Origin: Paracoccaceae bacterium | GTDB lineage: Bacteria > Pseudomonadota > Alphaproteobacteria > Rhodobacterales > Rhodobacteraceae | Assembly: GCA_027045905.1 (NCBI GenBank) | Contig: JALTZY010000306.1 | Span: 1-36,526 of the forward strand | DNA: 36,526 nucleotides | Direction of reading: 5' to 3' | In this document: piece after piece, positions 7,939-17,254 of the stretch | Layout: the number at the start of each line of letters is the position of its first letter | How positions within the stretch are numbered: position 1 is the first letter of the stretch | Notes under the pieces: generated by a model | Told to the model about the DNA's origin: nothing | Databases searched by the model: none | What the model saw: only the letters and a program-made list of their open reading frames with translations | Made by a program: the position numbers and the translations under genes

Positions 7939-8625
7939 TTACGCGACCAGTTTGTAACCCCCGGACTCCGTGACAAGGAGTCGCGCATTGGATGGATCGG
8001 GCTCGATCTTCTGGCGCAGGCGGTAGATATGGGTCTCCAGCGTGTGGGTGGTGACGCCCGCATTATAGCCCCAGACCTCGTGCAGCAGCACATCGCGCGC
8101 CACCACGCTTTCGCCGGCGCGGTAGAGAAACTTGAGGATATTGGTTTCCTTCTCGGTCAGGCGAATCTTGCGCTCGTCTTCGGTGATCAGCATCTTCATT
8201 GCCGGCTTGAACGTATAGGGACCAAGCTGAAACACCGCATCTTCGCTCTGCTCGTGCTGGCGCAGCTGGGCGCGGATGCGTGCGAGCAGGACCGGGAACT
8301 TGAACGGCTTGGTCACGTAATCGTTGGCCCCGGCATCGAGCCCGAGGATGGTATCGGCATCGCTGTCATGGCCGGTCAGCATCAGGATCGGGCATTTCAC
8401 CCCCTGCTTGCGCATCAGCCGGCACAGTTCGCGGCCATCGGTATCGGGCAGGCCCACATCGAGAATCACCAGGTCATAGAGCGCTTCCCTGGCCCGGCGC
8501 ATGGCCTCGACGCCATTGGCCGCTTCGAACACGTCGAAATCCTCGGTCATCACCAGCTGTTCGGCTAGTGCATCGCGCAGGTCGTCGTCGTCATCCACCA
8601 GCAGGATCTTCTTGACATTTGGCAT
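7939..8625 (-). CDS. OmpR/PhoB-family response regulator (possibly CenR-like)
   Basis: A 228-residue two-component response regulator. The receiver domain starts [16 protein letters not shown] with the acidic pocket at residues 11–13, the phosphoacceptor Asp in VILDVGLP at residue 56 and the conserved Lys in VTKPFKF. The C-terminal winged helix ([18 protein letters not shown], then [20 protein letters not shown]) is the OmpR/PhoB DNA-binding domain. The sequence resembles the highly conserved alphaproteobacterial regulator known as CenR in Caulobacter and Rhodobacter, which controls the cell envelope; I name it only as a possibility. The ATG at 8625 has GGAGGAGAGG upstream. No histidine kinase gene is adjacent. 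It is divergent from ribA. Confidence 0.88.
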   Translation of the reverse strand: MPNVKKILLVDDDDDLRDALAEQLVMTEDFDVFEAANGVEAMRRAREALYDLVILDVGLPDTDGRELCRLMRKQGVKCPILMLTGHDSDADTILGLDAGANDYVTKPFKFPVLLARIRAQLRQHEQSEDAVFQLGPYTFKPAMKMLITEDERKIRLTEKETNILKFLYRAGESVVARDVLLHEVWGYNAGVTTHTLETHIYRLRQKIEPDPSNARLLVTESGGYKLVA

Positions 8626-8773
8626 CGCCTCTCCTCCGTCCTGCCCCAGAGATGTGCCGGATGCTTGCTTTTGGCAAGTTTTGCGGCAAAGGCTCACGCG
8701 CATGTGTCGAAATCGCGGGATATGTTTCAAATTCCCACATTCCGGCCTATGTAGGGCGGAAAACGGAAGCGAC

Positions 8774-9856
8774 ATGACCCTTGGCCCCGACATATCCCAG
8801 CGTATCGCCCGCGCCCGTGCCGACCTGCGCATGGGGGTGCCGGTGGCGCTGACCTCCGAGGACGGCGCCGCGCTGGTGGCGGCGGCCGAGACGCTGGGCG
8901 CGGCGCGGCTGGCGGAGATGCGCGCGCTGGGGGCGCTGGTGCTGGCGGTGACCCCGCGCCGGGCCGAGACGCTCAAGGCCCGCCCCTACAGCAGCGAAGT
9001 CGCCCGCATCGCGGTGCCTGAAGCGGCGGGGCCCGACTGGATCGCCGCGCTGGCGGACCCGTCCGGCGACCTGATGACGCCGCTCAAGGGCCCGCTGGCC
9101 ACCCTGCGCGGAGGCGAGGAGCGCTTTGCCCGGGCGGCGGTGGCGCTGGCGAAGTCGGCGCATCTTCTGCCCGCCGCACTGGTGGTGGAGATCGGCGAAG
9201 GCGAAGCCCTTGCCGCGCGCGCCGGGCTTACGCTGGTGCCGCTCGAAGGTCTCGAACAGGCCCTGCGCAGCCCGCTCGCCCATGTCGTCGGCGCGCGGGT
9301 GCCGCTGGCGGTGAGCGAGGCGGGACGGGTCAGCGTGTTTCGTCCCGCCGACGGGGGCGAGGAACATTACGCGGTGGAGATCGGCCGGCCCGACCGCCAG
9401 AAGCCGGTGCTCGCGCGCCTGCACAGCGCCTGCTTTACCGGCGATGTGCTGGGCAGCCTCAAATGCGATTGCGGCCCGCAGCTGCACGCCGCGCTCGAGG
9501 CGATGGGGCGCGAAGGCGCGGGCGTGCTGCTCTACCTCAACCAGGAGGGGCGCGGGATCGGCCTTGCCAACAAGATGCGCGCCTATTCGCTGCAGGACCA
9601 GGGCTTTGACACGGTGGAGGCCAATCACCGGCTGGGCTTCGAGGATGACGAGCGCGATTTTCGCATCGGCGCCGACATCCTCAAGGCGCTGGGTTTCGGT
9701 GCCGTGCGGCTGATGACCAACAATCCGAAAAAGGTCGCCATGATGCAGGCGCAGGGGGTCGAGGTGGCGGAGCGGGTGCCGCTGCTGGCCGGCCACGGCG
9801 AGCACAACCGTGCCTATCTGGCGACCAAGGCGAAGAAGTCCGGGCATCTGCTGTGA
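8774..9856 (+). CDS. ribA: GTP cyclohydrolase II with N-terminal extension
   Basis: A 360-residue RibA, the enzyme that opens the imidazole ring of GTP to start riboflavin synthesis. The catalytic domain is in the C-terminal half: the zinc-binding [15 protein letters not shown] starts near residue 220, followed by [20 protein letters not shown] and the C-terminal [10 protein letters not shown] segment. The first ~190 residues are an extra domain seen in RibA of Rhodobacteraceae and related bacteria; it does not show the DHBP synthase motifs of RibBA. The ATG at 8774 starts the normal N terminus ([20 protein letters not shown]). Its stop overlaps the GTG start of the L,D-transpeptidase gene (GTGA, 9853–9856). 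Confidence 0.92.
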   Translation: MTLGPDISQRIARARADLRMGVPVALTSEDGAALVAAAETLGAARLAEMRALGALVLAVTPRRAETLKARPYSSEVARIAVPEAAGPDWIAALADPSGDLMTPLKGPLATLRGGEERFARAAVALAKSAHLLPAALVVEIGEGEALAARAGLTLVPLEGLEQALRSPLAHVVGARVPLAVSEAGRVSVFRPADGGEEHYAVEIGRPDRQKPVLARLHSACFTGDVLGSLKCDCGPQLHAALEAMGREGAGVLLYLNQEGRGIGLANKMRAYSLQDQGFDTVEANHRLGFEDDERDFRIGADILKALGFGAVRLMTNNPKKVAMMQAQGVEVAERVPLLAGHGEHNRAYLATKAKKSGHLL

Positions 9857-10383
9857 GGCCGTCACGCCACGACATGGTGGTGAATCGCTGGGGCGCGCGG
9901 TTCATGGGGCGGCGCATCCCCTGCGCTCTGGGACGCGGCGGGATTACCGCCCAGAAGCGCGAGGGCGACGGGGCCAGTCCCGCAGGCATCTGGCGGCTCA
10001 TTGGCGGCATGTATCGGGCCGACCGGCTGCGCGCGCCGGCAATCGCGCCGGGCGGTCCACCGCTCGCCCCCGCGGGGCACCGCGACCTCTGGTCCGACGA
10101 TCCGCGCGACCCAGCCTATAATCGCCACATCCGCGCCCATGCCCACCCCTTCAGCCACGAGCGCCTGCGCCGGAGCGATTCGCTCTATGACATCGTGCTG
10201 TTTTCCGACTGGAACCGGCCCGAGGCCATCCCCGGCGCGGGCTCGGCGATCTTCGTCCACCTCTGGCGGCGGCCGCGCTTTCCCACCGCCGGCTGCATCG
10301 CCTTTGCCCGCGCCGATCTCGCCTGGATCCTCGCCCGCTGGACACCAAAAAGCCGGATCTTTGTCAGCGCCTATTCCGGGTAA
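9853..10383 (+). CDS. L,D-transpeptidase family (YkuD domain) protein
   Basis: A 176-residue YkuD-domain protein. The catalytic signature is visible as [16 protein letters not shown], with His136, Gly147 and the nucleophile Cys148. L,D-transpeptidases cross-link peptidoglycan at meso-diaminopimelate residues or attach proteins to it. No signal peptide is seen at the N terminus, which is common in this small Rhodobacteraceae subgroup, so export is unclear. The GTG start lies in the ribA stop codon; an in-frame ATG at residue 8 is the alternative. Its last 13 bases overlap the convergent PEBP-like gene. Confidence 0.85.
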   Translation: MRPSRHDMVVNRWGARFMGRRIPCALGRGGITAQKREGDGASPAGIWRLIGGMYRADRLRAPAIAPGGPPLAPAGHRDLWSDDPRDPAYNRHIRAHAHPFSHERLRRSDSLYDIVLFSDWNRPEAIPGAGSAIFVHLWRRPRFPTAGCIAFARADLAWILARWTPKSRIFVSAYSG

Positions 10384-10763
10384 TTGCGCCGGGCGCGGGC
10401 GCGGGCCAGGGTCTTCGTCCCGTGCTTCGCCGTGGCGCGCCATTCATATCTGTGCACACCGCCCGGCGGGCAAGGGCTCTTGTAGGTGAAGGCACCGGCG
10501 GGGATCACCCCGTCCCTGTCGATACGGACCTTGCCGCCGCCATGGTTGTAATTCGGCGCGTCCAGATCCTTCAGACGAAACACGATCGTATCGGTCCCCT
10601 CCGGCAGGCCCGAGACGACGAAACGCGGGCTCGGCACCCGGCCCGGATGACCGCTGGTACAGCGGGGAATATCGCCCCAAGTGAAGCTGAAGGTAAAGTC
10701 CGCGGCCAGAGCCGGGGCGGAACCAAGCGCCAGAAGAGCAAATGAAAGTGCAAGTTTCTGCAT
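10371..10763 (-). CDS. Exported PEBP-like (YbhB/YbcL-type) protein
   Basis: A 130-residue protein with a clear signal peptide (MQKLALSFALLALGSAPALA, cut before ADFTF), so periplasmic. The mature part has features of the phosphatidylethanolamine-binding (Raf kinase inhibitor-like) family: RLKDLDAP in place of the DPDAP motif, NHGGG, and SPCPPGGVHRYEWRA, which matches the family GPCPP-x-G-x-HRY block. The role of bacterial members is mostly unknown. The ATG at 10763 is taken because AAGGAG is 6 bases upstream; the ATG at 10769 overlaps this ribosome-binding site. It lies 43 bases after the YggS gene on the same strand and may share its transcript. Confidence 0.75.
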   Translation of the reverse strand: MQKLALSFALLALGSAPALAADFTFSFTWGDIPRCTSGHPGRVPSPRFVVSGLPEGTDTIVFRLKDLDAPNYNHGGGKVRIDRDGVIPAGAFTYKSPCPPGGVHRYEWRATAKHGTKTLARARARRNYPE

Positions 10764-10806
10764 TCTCATCTCCTTTCGTCAGCGTCCCTCCTCTGATTCG
10801 CCCAGG

Positions 10807-11460
10807 TTAATCATACACCCTTTCGCCAAAGATGGCGCTGCCCACCCGCACATGGGTCGCCCCCTGGGCAATGGCGCGCTCGAAATCGCCGCTCATCCCC
10901 ATCGACAGGCCGGCAAGGCCATTGCGGGCGGCGATCTTGGCCAAGAGCGCGAAGTGGAGGCTCGGCTCCTCGTCCACCGGCGGGATGCACATCAGCCCCT
11001 CGAGCGGCAGGCCCAGCGCGCGCACTTCTGCGATGAACGCATCGGCATCGGCGGGCGCGACCCCGGCCTTTTGCGGCTCCTCGCCGGTATTCACCTGCAC
11101 GAACAGGCGCGGGCAGTGGCCGGTCTCGTCGGCGATGCGGGCAATGGCGCGGGCAAGTTTCGGACGGTCCAGCGTGTGGATGGCGTCAAACAGCGCCATG
11201 GCCTGGCGGGTCTTGTTGGACTGCAAGGGGCCGATCAGGTGCAGCTCTACGCCTGCGAATCGCTCCCTGAGCGCGGGCCACTTGCCAGCGGTCTCCTGCA
11301 CGCGATTCTCGCCAAAGACCCGGTGGCCTTCCTCCAGCACCGCCTCCACCCGCTCGAGCGGCTGCAGCTTGGAAACGGCGATCAGCGTGGTGGAGCCCGG
11401 CGCGCGGCCGGTGCGGGCCTCTTCGGCGGCGATGCGGGACTTGATCTCGGAAAGGGACAT
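10807..11460 (-). CDS. YggS/PLPBP-family pyridoxal-phosphate-binding protein
   Basis: A 217-residue protein of the YggS (PLPBP/PROSC) family, which binds pyridoxal 5'-phosphate and helps keep vitamin B6 and amino-acid pools in balance rather than catalysing a known reaction. The PLP-binding Lys is K31 in IAVSKLQP; GENRVQE, HLIGPLQSNK, LSMGMSGDFERAI and THVRVGSAIFG are all typical. The ATG at 11460 (MSLSEIKSR) is chosen over 11496, which would add residues that overlap the porin terminator. Confidence 0.92.
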   Translation of the reverse strand: MSLSEIKSRIAAEEARTGRAPGSTTLIAVSKLQPLERVEAVLEEGHRVFGENRVQETAGKWPALRERFAGVELHLIGPLQSNKTRQAMALFDAIHTLDRPKLARAIARIADETGHCPRLFVQVNTGEEPQKAGVAPADADAFIAEVRALGLPLEGLMCIPPVDEEPSLHFALLAKIAARNGLAGLSMGMSGDFERAIAQGATHVRVGSAIFGERVYD

Positions 11461-11490
11461 CGGCGGCCTCACTCTTGTCTGCCCCGATAT

Positions 11491-11526
11491 GCACAAAAGA
11501 AAAGAGCGGGCGCAAGGCCCGCTCTT
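11491..11526 (-). terminator. Intrinsic terminator of the porin gene
   Basis: AAGAGCGGGC at 11502–11511 pairs perfectly with GCCCGCTCTT at 11517–11526 around a 5-base loop. On the minus strand it is followed by TTCTTTTG. It lies just after the porin stop and close to the start of the YggS gene, so that gene needs its own promoter or readthrough. Confidence 0.85.
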
Positions 11527-11548
11527 CCCGTGAACCGATCCGTCAGGA

Positions 11549-12418
11549 TCAGAAGCTGATGCGGATACCCAGATCGGCGGTCGGACCGGCAGCGGTGCTC
11601 AGGCGAGCAACGCCACCAGCGATGGTCGCACCGCCGAGGTCGTAGGCAGCGCCGATGCCGTAGGACGAAACACCGCCGTCCTCGCCGGAGTAGAAGGCAT
11701 TCACGGAGATGTCGTTCATGCTGTACTTGCCGCCGATGGTCCACTTGTAGGCAGCGCCGGCGTTGAAGGAAGCGTAGGACGCGTTCACGCCGAAGTCACC
11801 CAGCGAGCCGGTCACACCCAGAACGACGAAGTCCTGCATGGTGGCGCCAGCGGCATCTTCCTGGATACCGGCGGCAACGGTCCAGTTGCCGAAGGAGTAC
11901 GAACCGGACAGAGCGGTCAGGGTGTTGGTCACGTCGTAGGACAGGTGCACGCCCAGATCGCCGGTGGAGTAGTCGACGGCGATGCCCTGCACGCCGGCAC
12001 CGGCGGACGAGAAGGCCTGCCAGCCCCACATGGAGGTGTTGTGGTTGGCCCAGACGCCGTTCCAGCCGAGGCCGGTGAGGCCGACGCCGTTGGAGTAGAG
12101 GCCCGGCATCATTTCGATGGCGCCGTTCACGTTGCCGACCGACAGGCGCAGACCGTTGCTCTCGATCCAGGCATTGGCGCCGGACAGGGCGGCAGCGCCG
12201 AAGTTCGTGGCGCGCAGGCGCACACGGCCACCATAGGCCAGGCCGCCGTCGGTCTCGCCGGAACCGTCGAAGTTCAGGGTGAAGCGGTTGGTCAGGGACC
12301 AGACGCCGGCGGTGTTCATCATCACGCCGAAGCGCGCGCCACCGGAGATGCTGACATCCGCAGCAGCCACACCGGCCGTGCCGACCAGGATCGAAGTGGC
12401 AAGGAGGATCTTCTTCAT
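11549..12418 (-). CDS. Outer-membrane porin (Rhodobacter-type)
   Basis: A 289-residue porin. The signal peptide MKKILLATSILVGTAGVAAA is followed by DVSISGGARFGVMMN, the first strand of the barrel, and the chain ends with a C-terminal Phe (RISF) as outer-membrane barrels do. The middle shows alternating hydrophobic/polar strands rich in Gly, Ser and aromatic residues (LGVHLSYDVTNTLTALSGSY, VTGSLGDFGVNASYASF). It fits the trimeric general-diffusion porins of Rhodobacter and relatives. The gene stands alone, with its own terminator at 11491–11526 and a long upstream region that contains an inverted repeat (12450–12474), which suggests it is regulated. Confidence 0.88.
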   Translation of the reverse strand: MKKILLATSILVGTAGVAAADVSISGGARFGVMMNTAGVWSLTNRFTLNFDGSGETDGGLAYGGRVRLRATNFGAAALSGANAWIESNGLRLSVGNVNGAIEMMPGLYSNGVGLTGLGWNGVWANHNTSMWGWQAFSSAGAGVQGIAVDYSTGDLGVHLSYDVTNTLTALSGSYSFGNWTVAAGIQEDAAGATMQDFVVLGVTGSLGDFGVNASYASFNAGAAYKWTIGGKYSMNDISVNAFYSGEDGGVSSYGIGAAYDLGGATIAGGVARLSTAAGPTADLGIRISF

Positions 12419-12449
12419 TTCGTTTTCCCTCGTTTATCTCAAAGTGCAC

Positions 12450-12474
12450 CTCAATTCAGGGAATCCGAATTGAG
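12450..12474. repeat. Inverted repeat upstream of the porin gene
   Basis: CTCAATTC (12450–12457) and GAATTGAG (12467–12474) are perfect inverted copies 9 bases apart, about 30 bases before the porin start. It may be an operator or an RNA hairpin in the porin leader. The rest of the 277-base stretch 12419–12695, which should hold divergent promoters for the porin and the DUF3576 gene, shows nothing else I can name. Confidence 0.6.
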
Positions 12475-12695
12475 TATGCCCCTGTCTCCCCCAACGGCCC
12501 GGACATTGCAAGCGGCGGGGCCGGCCTGGGCAAACCTCATGGCGAAATGATGCAGCTTTGCCACAGTCGGAAATCGCGACGCTTTCGGGACAGGGGCGCG
12601 CATTTCGCCGCAAATCGCTTCCCCGGCGGGAAAACGCTTGTGCGCATCATGGGGCTTGGGTAGTTAGGTGATGAGTCAAGGAGCGGGGCCGGATC

Positions 12696-13190
12696 ATGGC
12701 GATCAGACGATATTTCTGGGCTGTACTGATGGGGCTTTCCCTGCTGAGCCTGTCCGCCTGCGCCACCGGCGGCGGGCTGTTCGGCAAGTCGGGCGCAAAC
12801 ACGCGCAGTCAGGGAAGCCAGGCGCAGACCGGCCCCGAGCCCCAGGGCAGCAAGATCTGGGATCTGTTCAGCAACACCGAGAATCCCAACACCACCGTCG
12901 AGGTGAACAAGTATCTCTGGGATGCTTCCCTCGACGTGCTGAATTTCCTGCCGCTCGAGGCCGCCGATCCCTTTACCGGGATCATCGTCTTCGGCTACGG
13001 CAAGCCCCCGGGCGGCGGGCGCGCCTACAAGGCCACCGTATATATAAGCGACCCGGCGCTGGATGCCCGCTCCCTGCGGGTGGCGCTGCTGACCCGCTCC
13101 GGGCCGGCCAGCACCGAGGCGACCCGGGCGATCGAGGATGCGATTCTCACCCGCGCCCGGCAGCTCAGGATCGCCGACGGCAGGCTCTAG
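12696..13190 (+). CDS. DUF3576-family lipoprotein
   Basis: A 164-residue protein with a lipoprotein signal peptide: MAIRRYFWAVLMGLSLLSLS then AC, with the lipobox LSAC and Cys22 as the lipid-bearing residue. The mature part, with WDLFSNTENPNTTVEVNKYLWDA and PFTGIIVFGYGKPPGG, matches the DUF3576 family of alphaproteobacterial lipoproteins. No function is known to me. It lies directly before leuS, a conserved placement in Rhodobacteraceae; a hairpin with a T-tract separates the two. Confidence 0.85.
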   Translation: MAIRRYFWAVLMGLSLLSLSACATGGGLFGKSGANTRSQGSQAQTGPEPQGSKIWDLFSNTENPNTTVEVNKYLWDASLDVLNFLPLEAADPFTGIIVFGYGKPPGGGRAYKATVYISDPALDARSLRVALLTRSGPASTEATRAIEDAILTRARQLRIADGRL

Positions 13191-13219
13191 ACCGGCGCAT
13201 CGCATCGCATTACCAATGA

Positions 13220-13244
13220 CGCCGGGTGACAAGCCCGGCGTTTT
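13220..13244 (+). terminator. Hairpin with T-tract between the DUF3576 gene and leuS
   Basis: CGCCGGG (13220–13226) and CCCGGCG (13234–13240) form a perfect 7-base stem, followed directly by TTTT. It looks like an intrinsic terminator for the DUF3576 gene. It ends only 17 bases before the leuS start codon, which leaves almost no room for a leuS promoter after it, so it may instead act as an attenuator in the leuS leader. Confidence 0.7.
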
Positions 13245-13261
13245 CATTCGAAGGACCCCCC

Positions 13262-15808
13262 ATGGCACGCTATATTCCCGCCGAGATCGAGCCCAAATGG
13301 CAGGCCGCCTGGCAGGAGGCCGGCATCTTCCGCGCCGAGCGCGACCCGCAGCGGCCCAAATATTATGTGCTGGAGATGTTTCCCTACCCGTCCGGCCGCT
13401 TGCATATCGGCCATGTGCGCAATTACACCCTGGGCGACGTGGTGGCGCGCTACAAGGCCGCGCGGGGTTTCTCGGTGCTGCACCCGATGGGCTGGGATGC
13501 GTTCGGCCTGCCCGCCGAAAACGCCGCCATTGCCACCGGGGTGCATCCGGCCGACCACACCTATGGCAATATCGCCGAGATGAAGGAGCAGATGGCGCCG
13601 ATGGGCTGGTCGCATGACTGGAGCCGCGAATTTGCCACTTGCGACCCGGAATATTACGGCCAGCAGCAGGCGATGTTCCTCGACTTTCTCGAAAAGGGGC
13701 TGGTCTATCGCAAGAGCGCGATGGTGAACTGGGACCCGGTGGATATGACCGTGCTTGCCAACGAACAGGTGATCGACGGGCGCGGCTGGCGCTCCGGGGC
13801 CGAGGTGGAGCGCCGCGAGCTGACCCAGTGGTTCTTCCGCATCAGCGATTATGCCGAGGATCTGCTGGCGGCGCTCGACGGGCTTGAGAACTGGCCCGAA
13901 AAGGTGCGTCTGATGCAGGCCAACTGGATCGGCAAGAGCCGCGGCATCGAGCTTTACTTCCAGCGCCGGGACGGAGCGGGCGAGATCGTCTGCTATTCGA
14001 CCCGGCCCGACACGATGCGCGGCGCGAGCTTTATCGCCATTGCCCCGGATCACCCGGTGGCGCGCGAGCTTGCCGAGAAGGATCCGGCGCTTGCCGACTT
14101 CATCGCCGAGTGTCGCAAGGGCGGCACCAGCGAGGAAGCGATCGAAAAGGCCGAGAAGCTGGGCTATGACACCGGCCTTCGCGTGGCCCATCCGCTGGAT
14201 GATACGCGCGATCTGCCGGTCTGGGTGGCGAACTTCGTGCTGATGGATTACGGCACCGGCGCGGTATTCGGCTGCCCGGCCCATGACCAGCGCGACCTTG
14301 ATTTTGCCCGCAAATACGACCTGCCGGTGCAGAATGCCTTTTACCTGCCCGGCCAGCCGGTCGAGGTGGAAAACGAGGCACTGGTGCCGCCCAAGAGCGA
14401 AAAGGTCGCCTATATCGACCATTTCACCGGCCTCGAGGAAGCCACCGGCGAAGAGGGCATCAATGCCGCGATCGACTGGTTTGAAGCGCGCGGGCTGGGC
14501 AAGGGCAAGGTCCAGTATCGCCTGCGCGACTGGGGCATCTCCCGCCAGCGCTTCTGGGGCTGTCCGATCCCGGTGGTGCATTGCAAAAGCTGCGGCGTGG
14601 TGCCGGAGAAGAAGGAAAACCTCCCCATCGAACTGCCGCGCGACGTCACCTTCGACCAGCCCGGCAACCCGCTCGACCGCCACCCCACCTGGCGCGACGT
14701 GCCCTGCCCGGCCTGCGGCAAGCCCGCGCAGCGCGAGACCGACACGATGGATACTTTCGTCGATTCGTCGTGGTATTACGCCCGCTTCACCGCGCCCAGG
14801 GCCGCCACGCCCACCAGCGCCGAGGATGTGGATTACTGGATGAACGTGGACCAGTATGTGGGCGGCATCGAACACGCGATCCTGCACCTGCTCTATTCGC
14901 GCTTCTTCGCCCGCGCCATGCATGAATGCGGCCACCTGCCGGCAAAGAGCGTCGAGCCGTTCGACGCGCTGTTCACCCAGGGCATGGTCACCCATGCGAT
15001 CTACATGAGCGAGGGCGAGGATGGCCGCCCGGTCTATCATTACCCCGAAGAGGTGGAGCTGCGCGACGGCCGCGCCTTCCTGCGCGAGAGCGGCAACGAG
15101 GTGCAGGTGATCCCGTCGGCGAAGATGTCGAAATCCAAGAACAACGTGGTCGATCCGCTGCGGATCGTCGAGCGCTATGGCGCCGATACCGCGCGCTGGT
15201 TCGTGCTGTCCGATTCGCCGCCCGAGCGCGATGTGGAATGGACCGCCGCCGGCGCCGAGGCCGCGCACAAGCATCTGGGCCGGGTCTGGAGCCTGAGCGA
15301 GCGCATTGCCGGGATGGAAGGCGCGGGCAGTGGCGACGAAGACCTGCTGCGCGCCATGCACAAGACCATCCATGACGTGACCATGGCGATCGAGAGCTTC
15401 GGCTTCAACGCCGCCATTGCCAGGCTCTACGCTTTCACCAATACCTTGCAGAAATCCAAGGCCGGCGCCGACACCCAGCGCCAGGCGATGCGGACCATGG
15501 CCCAGCTGATGGCCCCCTTCACCCCGCATCTGGCCGAAGAAATCTGGGCCCGGCAGGGCGGCGAAGGGCTGATCGCAAGCGCCCCCTGGCCCGAGGCCGA
15601 CCCGGCGATGCTGGTCGAAGATACGGTGACCCTGCCGATCCAGATCAACGGCAAGCGGCGCTCGGAAATCACCGTCGCCCGCGATCTTTCGCGCGAAGAG
15701 GTTGAAAAACTGGCGCTCGCGGACCAGGCTGTAGAAAGGGCGCTCGATGGGCAGGCGCCCAAGAAGCTGATCGTTGTCCCGGGGCGAATCGTCAATGTCG
15801 TCATCTGA
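13262..15808 (+). CDS. leuS: Leucine–tRNA ligase
   Basis: An 848-residue class I aminoacyl-tRNA synthetase that charges tRNA-Leu. The HIGH signature is at residues 48–51 in [14 protein letters not shown], and KMSKS is near residue 622 in [19 protein letters not shown]. The editing domain ([21 protein letters not shown]; then [17 protein letters not shown] with the conserved Asp) lies between. [16 protein letters not shown] and the C-terminal [13 protein letters not shown] domain are normal for bacterial LeuRS, and the length is close to the E. coli enzyme (860). The ATG at 13262 ([14 protein letters not shown]) has GAAGGA upstream. It overlaps lptE by 14 bases, starting a chain of coupled genes lptE–holA–gst. 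Confidence 0.97.
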   Translation: MARYIPAEIEPKWQAAWQEAGIFRAERDPQRPKYYVLEMFPYPSGRLHIGHVRNYTLGDVVARYKAARGFSVLHPMGWDAFGLPAENAAIATGVHPADHTYGNIAEMKEQMAPMGWSHDWSREFATCDPEYYGQQQAMFLDFLEKGLVYRKSAMVNWDPVDMTVLANEQVIDGRGWRSGAEVERRELTQWFFRISDYAEDLLAALDGLENWPEKVRLMQANWIGKSRGIELYFQRRDGAGEIVCYSTRPDTMRGASFIAIAPDHPVARELAEKDPALADFIAECRKGGTSEEAIEKAEKLGYDTGLRVAHPLDDTRDLPVWVANFVLMDYGTGAVFGCPAHDQRDLDFARKYDLPVQNAFYLPGQPVEVENEALVPPKSEKVAYIDHFTGLEEATGEEGINAAIDWFEARGLGKGKVQYRLRDWGISRQRFWGCPIPVVHCKSCGVVPEKKENLPIELPRDVTFDQPGNPLDRHPTWRDVPCPACGKPAQRETDTMDTFVDSSWYYARFTAPRAATPTSAEDVDYWMNVDQYVGGIEHAILHLLYSRFFARAMHECGHLPAKSVEPFDALFTQGMVTHAIYMSEGEDGRPVYHYPEEVELRDGRAFLRESGNEVQVIPSAKMSKSKNNVVDPLRIVERYGADTARWFVLSDSPPERDVEWTAAGAEAAHKHLGRVWSLSERIAGMEGAGSGDEDLLRAMHKTIHDVTMAIESFGFNAAIARLYAFTNTLQKSKAGADTQRQAMRTMAQLMAPFTPHLAEEIWARQGGEGLIASAPWPEADPAMLVEDTVTLPIQINGKRRSEITVARDLSREEVEKLALADQAVERALDGQAPKKLIVVPGRIVNVVI

Positions 15809-16283
15809 CCGCCGCCTGTTCCTCACCTCGCTGCTGGCGCTCGGCGCCTGTGGCTTCAGCCCGGTTTACGGGCCGGGCGGCGCGGCGCGGGGGCTTAACG
15901 GCGCGATCGAGGTCGAGGCGCCTCAGACGGGCGACGAATACGAACTGGTCAAGCGGCTCGAGGAACGACTCGGCCGGCCCGAGGCCACTCGCTTCACCCT
16001 TGGCTACCGGCTCGAGACCCACGAAGAGGCTTCCGGCATCACCGCCAGCGCCGAGACCACCCGCAAGCAGCTATTCGGCACCCTCACCTTCACCCTGACC
16101 GAAGACGCCACCGGGCAGGTGGTGCAATCGGGCTCGGTCACTTCCTTCACCTCCTACTCGCAGCAGGGCACCACGGTTGCGACTGCCAGCAGCGCGCAGG
16201 ATGCGCATAAGCGGCTGATGGTGGCGCTCGCCGATCTGCTCACCACCCGCCTCATCGCCGGCGCGGCGGACCGGGCCGGATGA
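15795..16283 (+). CDS. lptE: LPS-assembly lipoprotein LptE
   Basis: A 162-residue lipoprotein. The N terminus [19 protein letters not shown] carries a signal peptide and lipobox (LGAC), followed by [15 protein letters not shown], the start typical of LptE in alphaproteobacteria. LptE plugs the LptD barrel that inserts lipopolysaccharide into the outer membrane. The body ([38 protein letters not shown]) is weakly conserved, as usual in this family. It starts 14 bases before the end of leuS and ends in the holA start (ATGA, 16280–16283); the order leuS–lptE–holA is widely conserved in proteobacteria and supports the call. The ATG at 15795 is preferred to one 21 bases earlier. Confidence 0.88.
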   Translation: MSSSDRRLFLTSLLALGACGFSPVYGPGGAARGLNGAIEVEAPQTGDEYELVKRLEERLGRPEATRFTLGYRLETHEEASGITASAETTRKQLFGTLTFTLTEDATGQVVQSGSVTSFTSYSQQGTTVATASSAQDAHKRLMVALADLLTTRLIAGAADRAG

Positions 16284-17254
16284 AGGAGAGCGCCCTGCTG
16301 ATCTTCGGCGCCGACGCCATGCGCGTGGCGCTGAAGCGCCAGGACATCATCGCCGGCATCATCGGCCCCAATGGCGAGGACGAAATGCGCCTCACCCGCA
16401 TCCCCGCCGCCGACCTGCGCAAGGACGGCGCGCTGCTGCTCGATGCGATCAAGGCGCAGGGCTTCTTCCCCGGCCCGCGGGTGGCTTTTGTCGAGGACGC
16501 GACCGACGCGCTCGCCAGGGTGATCGCCCCGGCGCTCGACGAATGGCGCGAGGGCGACGCGCAGGTGGTGGTCACCGCCGGTGCCCTGCGCAAGGGCTCG
16601 GCGCTGCGCAAGCTGTTCGAGCGCAGGCCCGGCCGCCGCGCGCTTGGCCTCTACGACGACCCGCCCTCGCGCGCCGAGATCGAAGCCGAGCTGAAGCGCG
16701 CGGGCCTCAGCGCGGTGAGCCCCGAGGCGCTGGACGATCTGGTCGCGCTCTCGCGTACGATCGGCCCCGGAGACTTGCGCCAAACCACTGAAAAGCTGGC
16801 GCTTTACAAGATCGGCGACGACACGCCGCTCAGCCCCGAAGACGTCTCCGCCCTCTCGCCCGCCTCCACCGGGGCCGGGCTTGACGAAGTGCTGCACGCC
16901 ACTGCCGAGGGGCGCGCGGGCGAGATCGGCCCGGTGCTCGCCCGCCTTGCCGCGCAGGGCGTGAGCCCGGTGAGCCTCTGCATCGCCGCCAGCCGCCACT
17001 TTCGCACCCTGTTCGCCGCGGCAAGCGACCCGGCCGGCCCGTCGCAGGGGATCGCCCGCGCCCGCCCGCCGGTGCATTTCAAGTCTCGCGACCGCATGGT
17101 GCGGCAGGCGGGCAAATGGGGCACGGCCCGACTCGAACGCGCCCTCAGGCTGCTGGTCGATACCGACCTGCAACTGCGCTCCGCCGATACCGCGCCGCAA
17201 ATGGCACTGATGGAGCGGGCATTGATCCGGCTGGCAATGATGGGAGGAAGGTAG
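16280..17254 (+). CDS. holA: DNA polymerase III subunit delta
   Basis: A 324-residue HolA, the clamp-loader subunit that opens the beta sliding clamp. It begins [29 protein letters not shown], and the middle and C-terminal parts show the delta-subunit segments ALLLDAIKAQGFFPGPRVAFVEDATD, LRQTTEKLALYKIGDDTPLSPEDV and the helical ISPVSLCIAASRHF-like region, though the conservation of this family is low. The placement after lptE is standard. The start overlaps the lptE stop; the gst gene begins at the base after its stop. Confidence 0.92.
   Translation: MKESALLIFGADAMRVALKRQDIIAGIIGPNGEDEMRLTRIPAADLRKDGALLLDAIKAQGFFPGPRVAFVEDATDALARVIAPALDEWREGDAQVVVTAGALRKGSALRKLFERRPGRRALGLYDDPPSRAEIEAELKRAGLSAVSPEALDDLVALSRTIGPGDLRQTTEKLALYKIGDDTPLSPEDVSALSPASTGAGLDEVLHATAEGRAGEIGPVLARLAAQGVSPVSLCIAASRHFRTLFAAASDPAGPSQGIARARPPVHFKSRDRMVRQAGKWGTARLERALRLLVDTDLQLRSADTAPQMALMERALIRLAMMGGR

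Noticed and set aside
7832-7973. Small plus-strand frame (46 codons) with GGGAGG upstream, between soxR and the response regulator
   Set aside because: It runs into the 3' end of the response-regulator gene on the other strand, has no recognisable features, and follows a terminator-like hairpin. Possible but not supportable.
13244-15826. An 860-codon open frame antisense to leuS
   Set aside because: It mirrors leuS in a GC-rich genome, where antisense frames stay open because of codon bias. Its translation has no recognisable domain, while leuS on the other strand is unmistakable.
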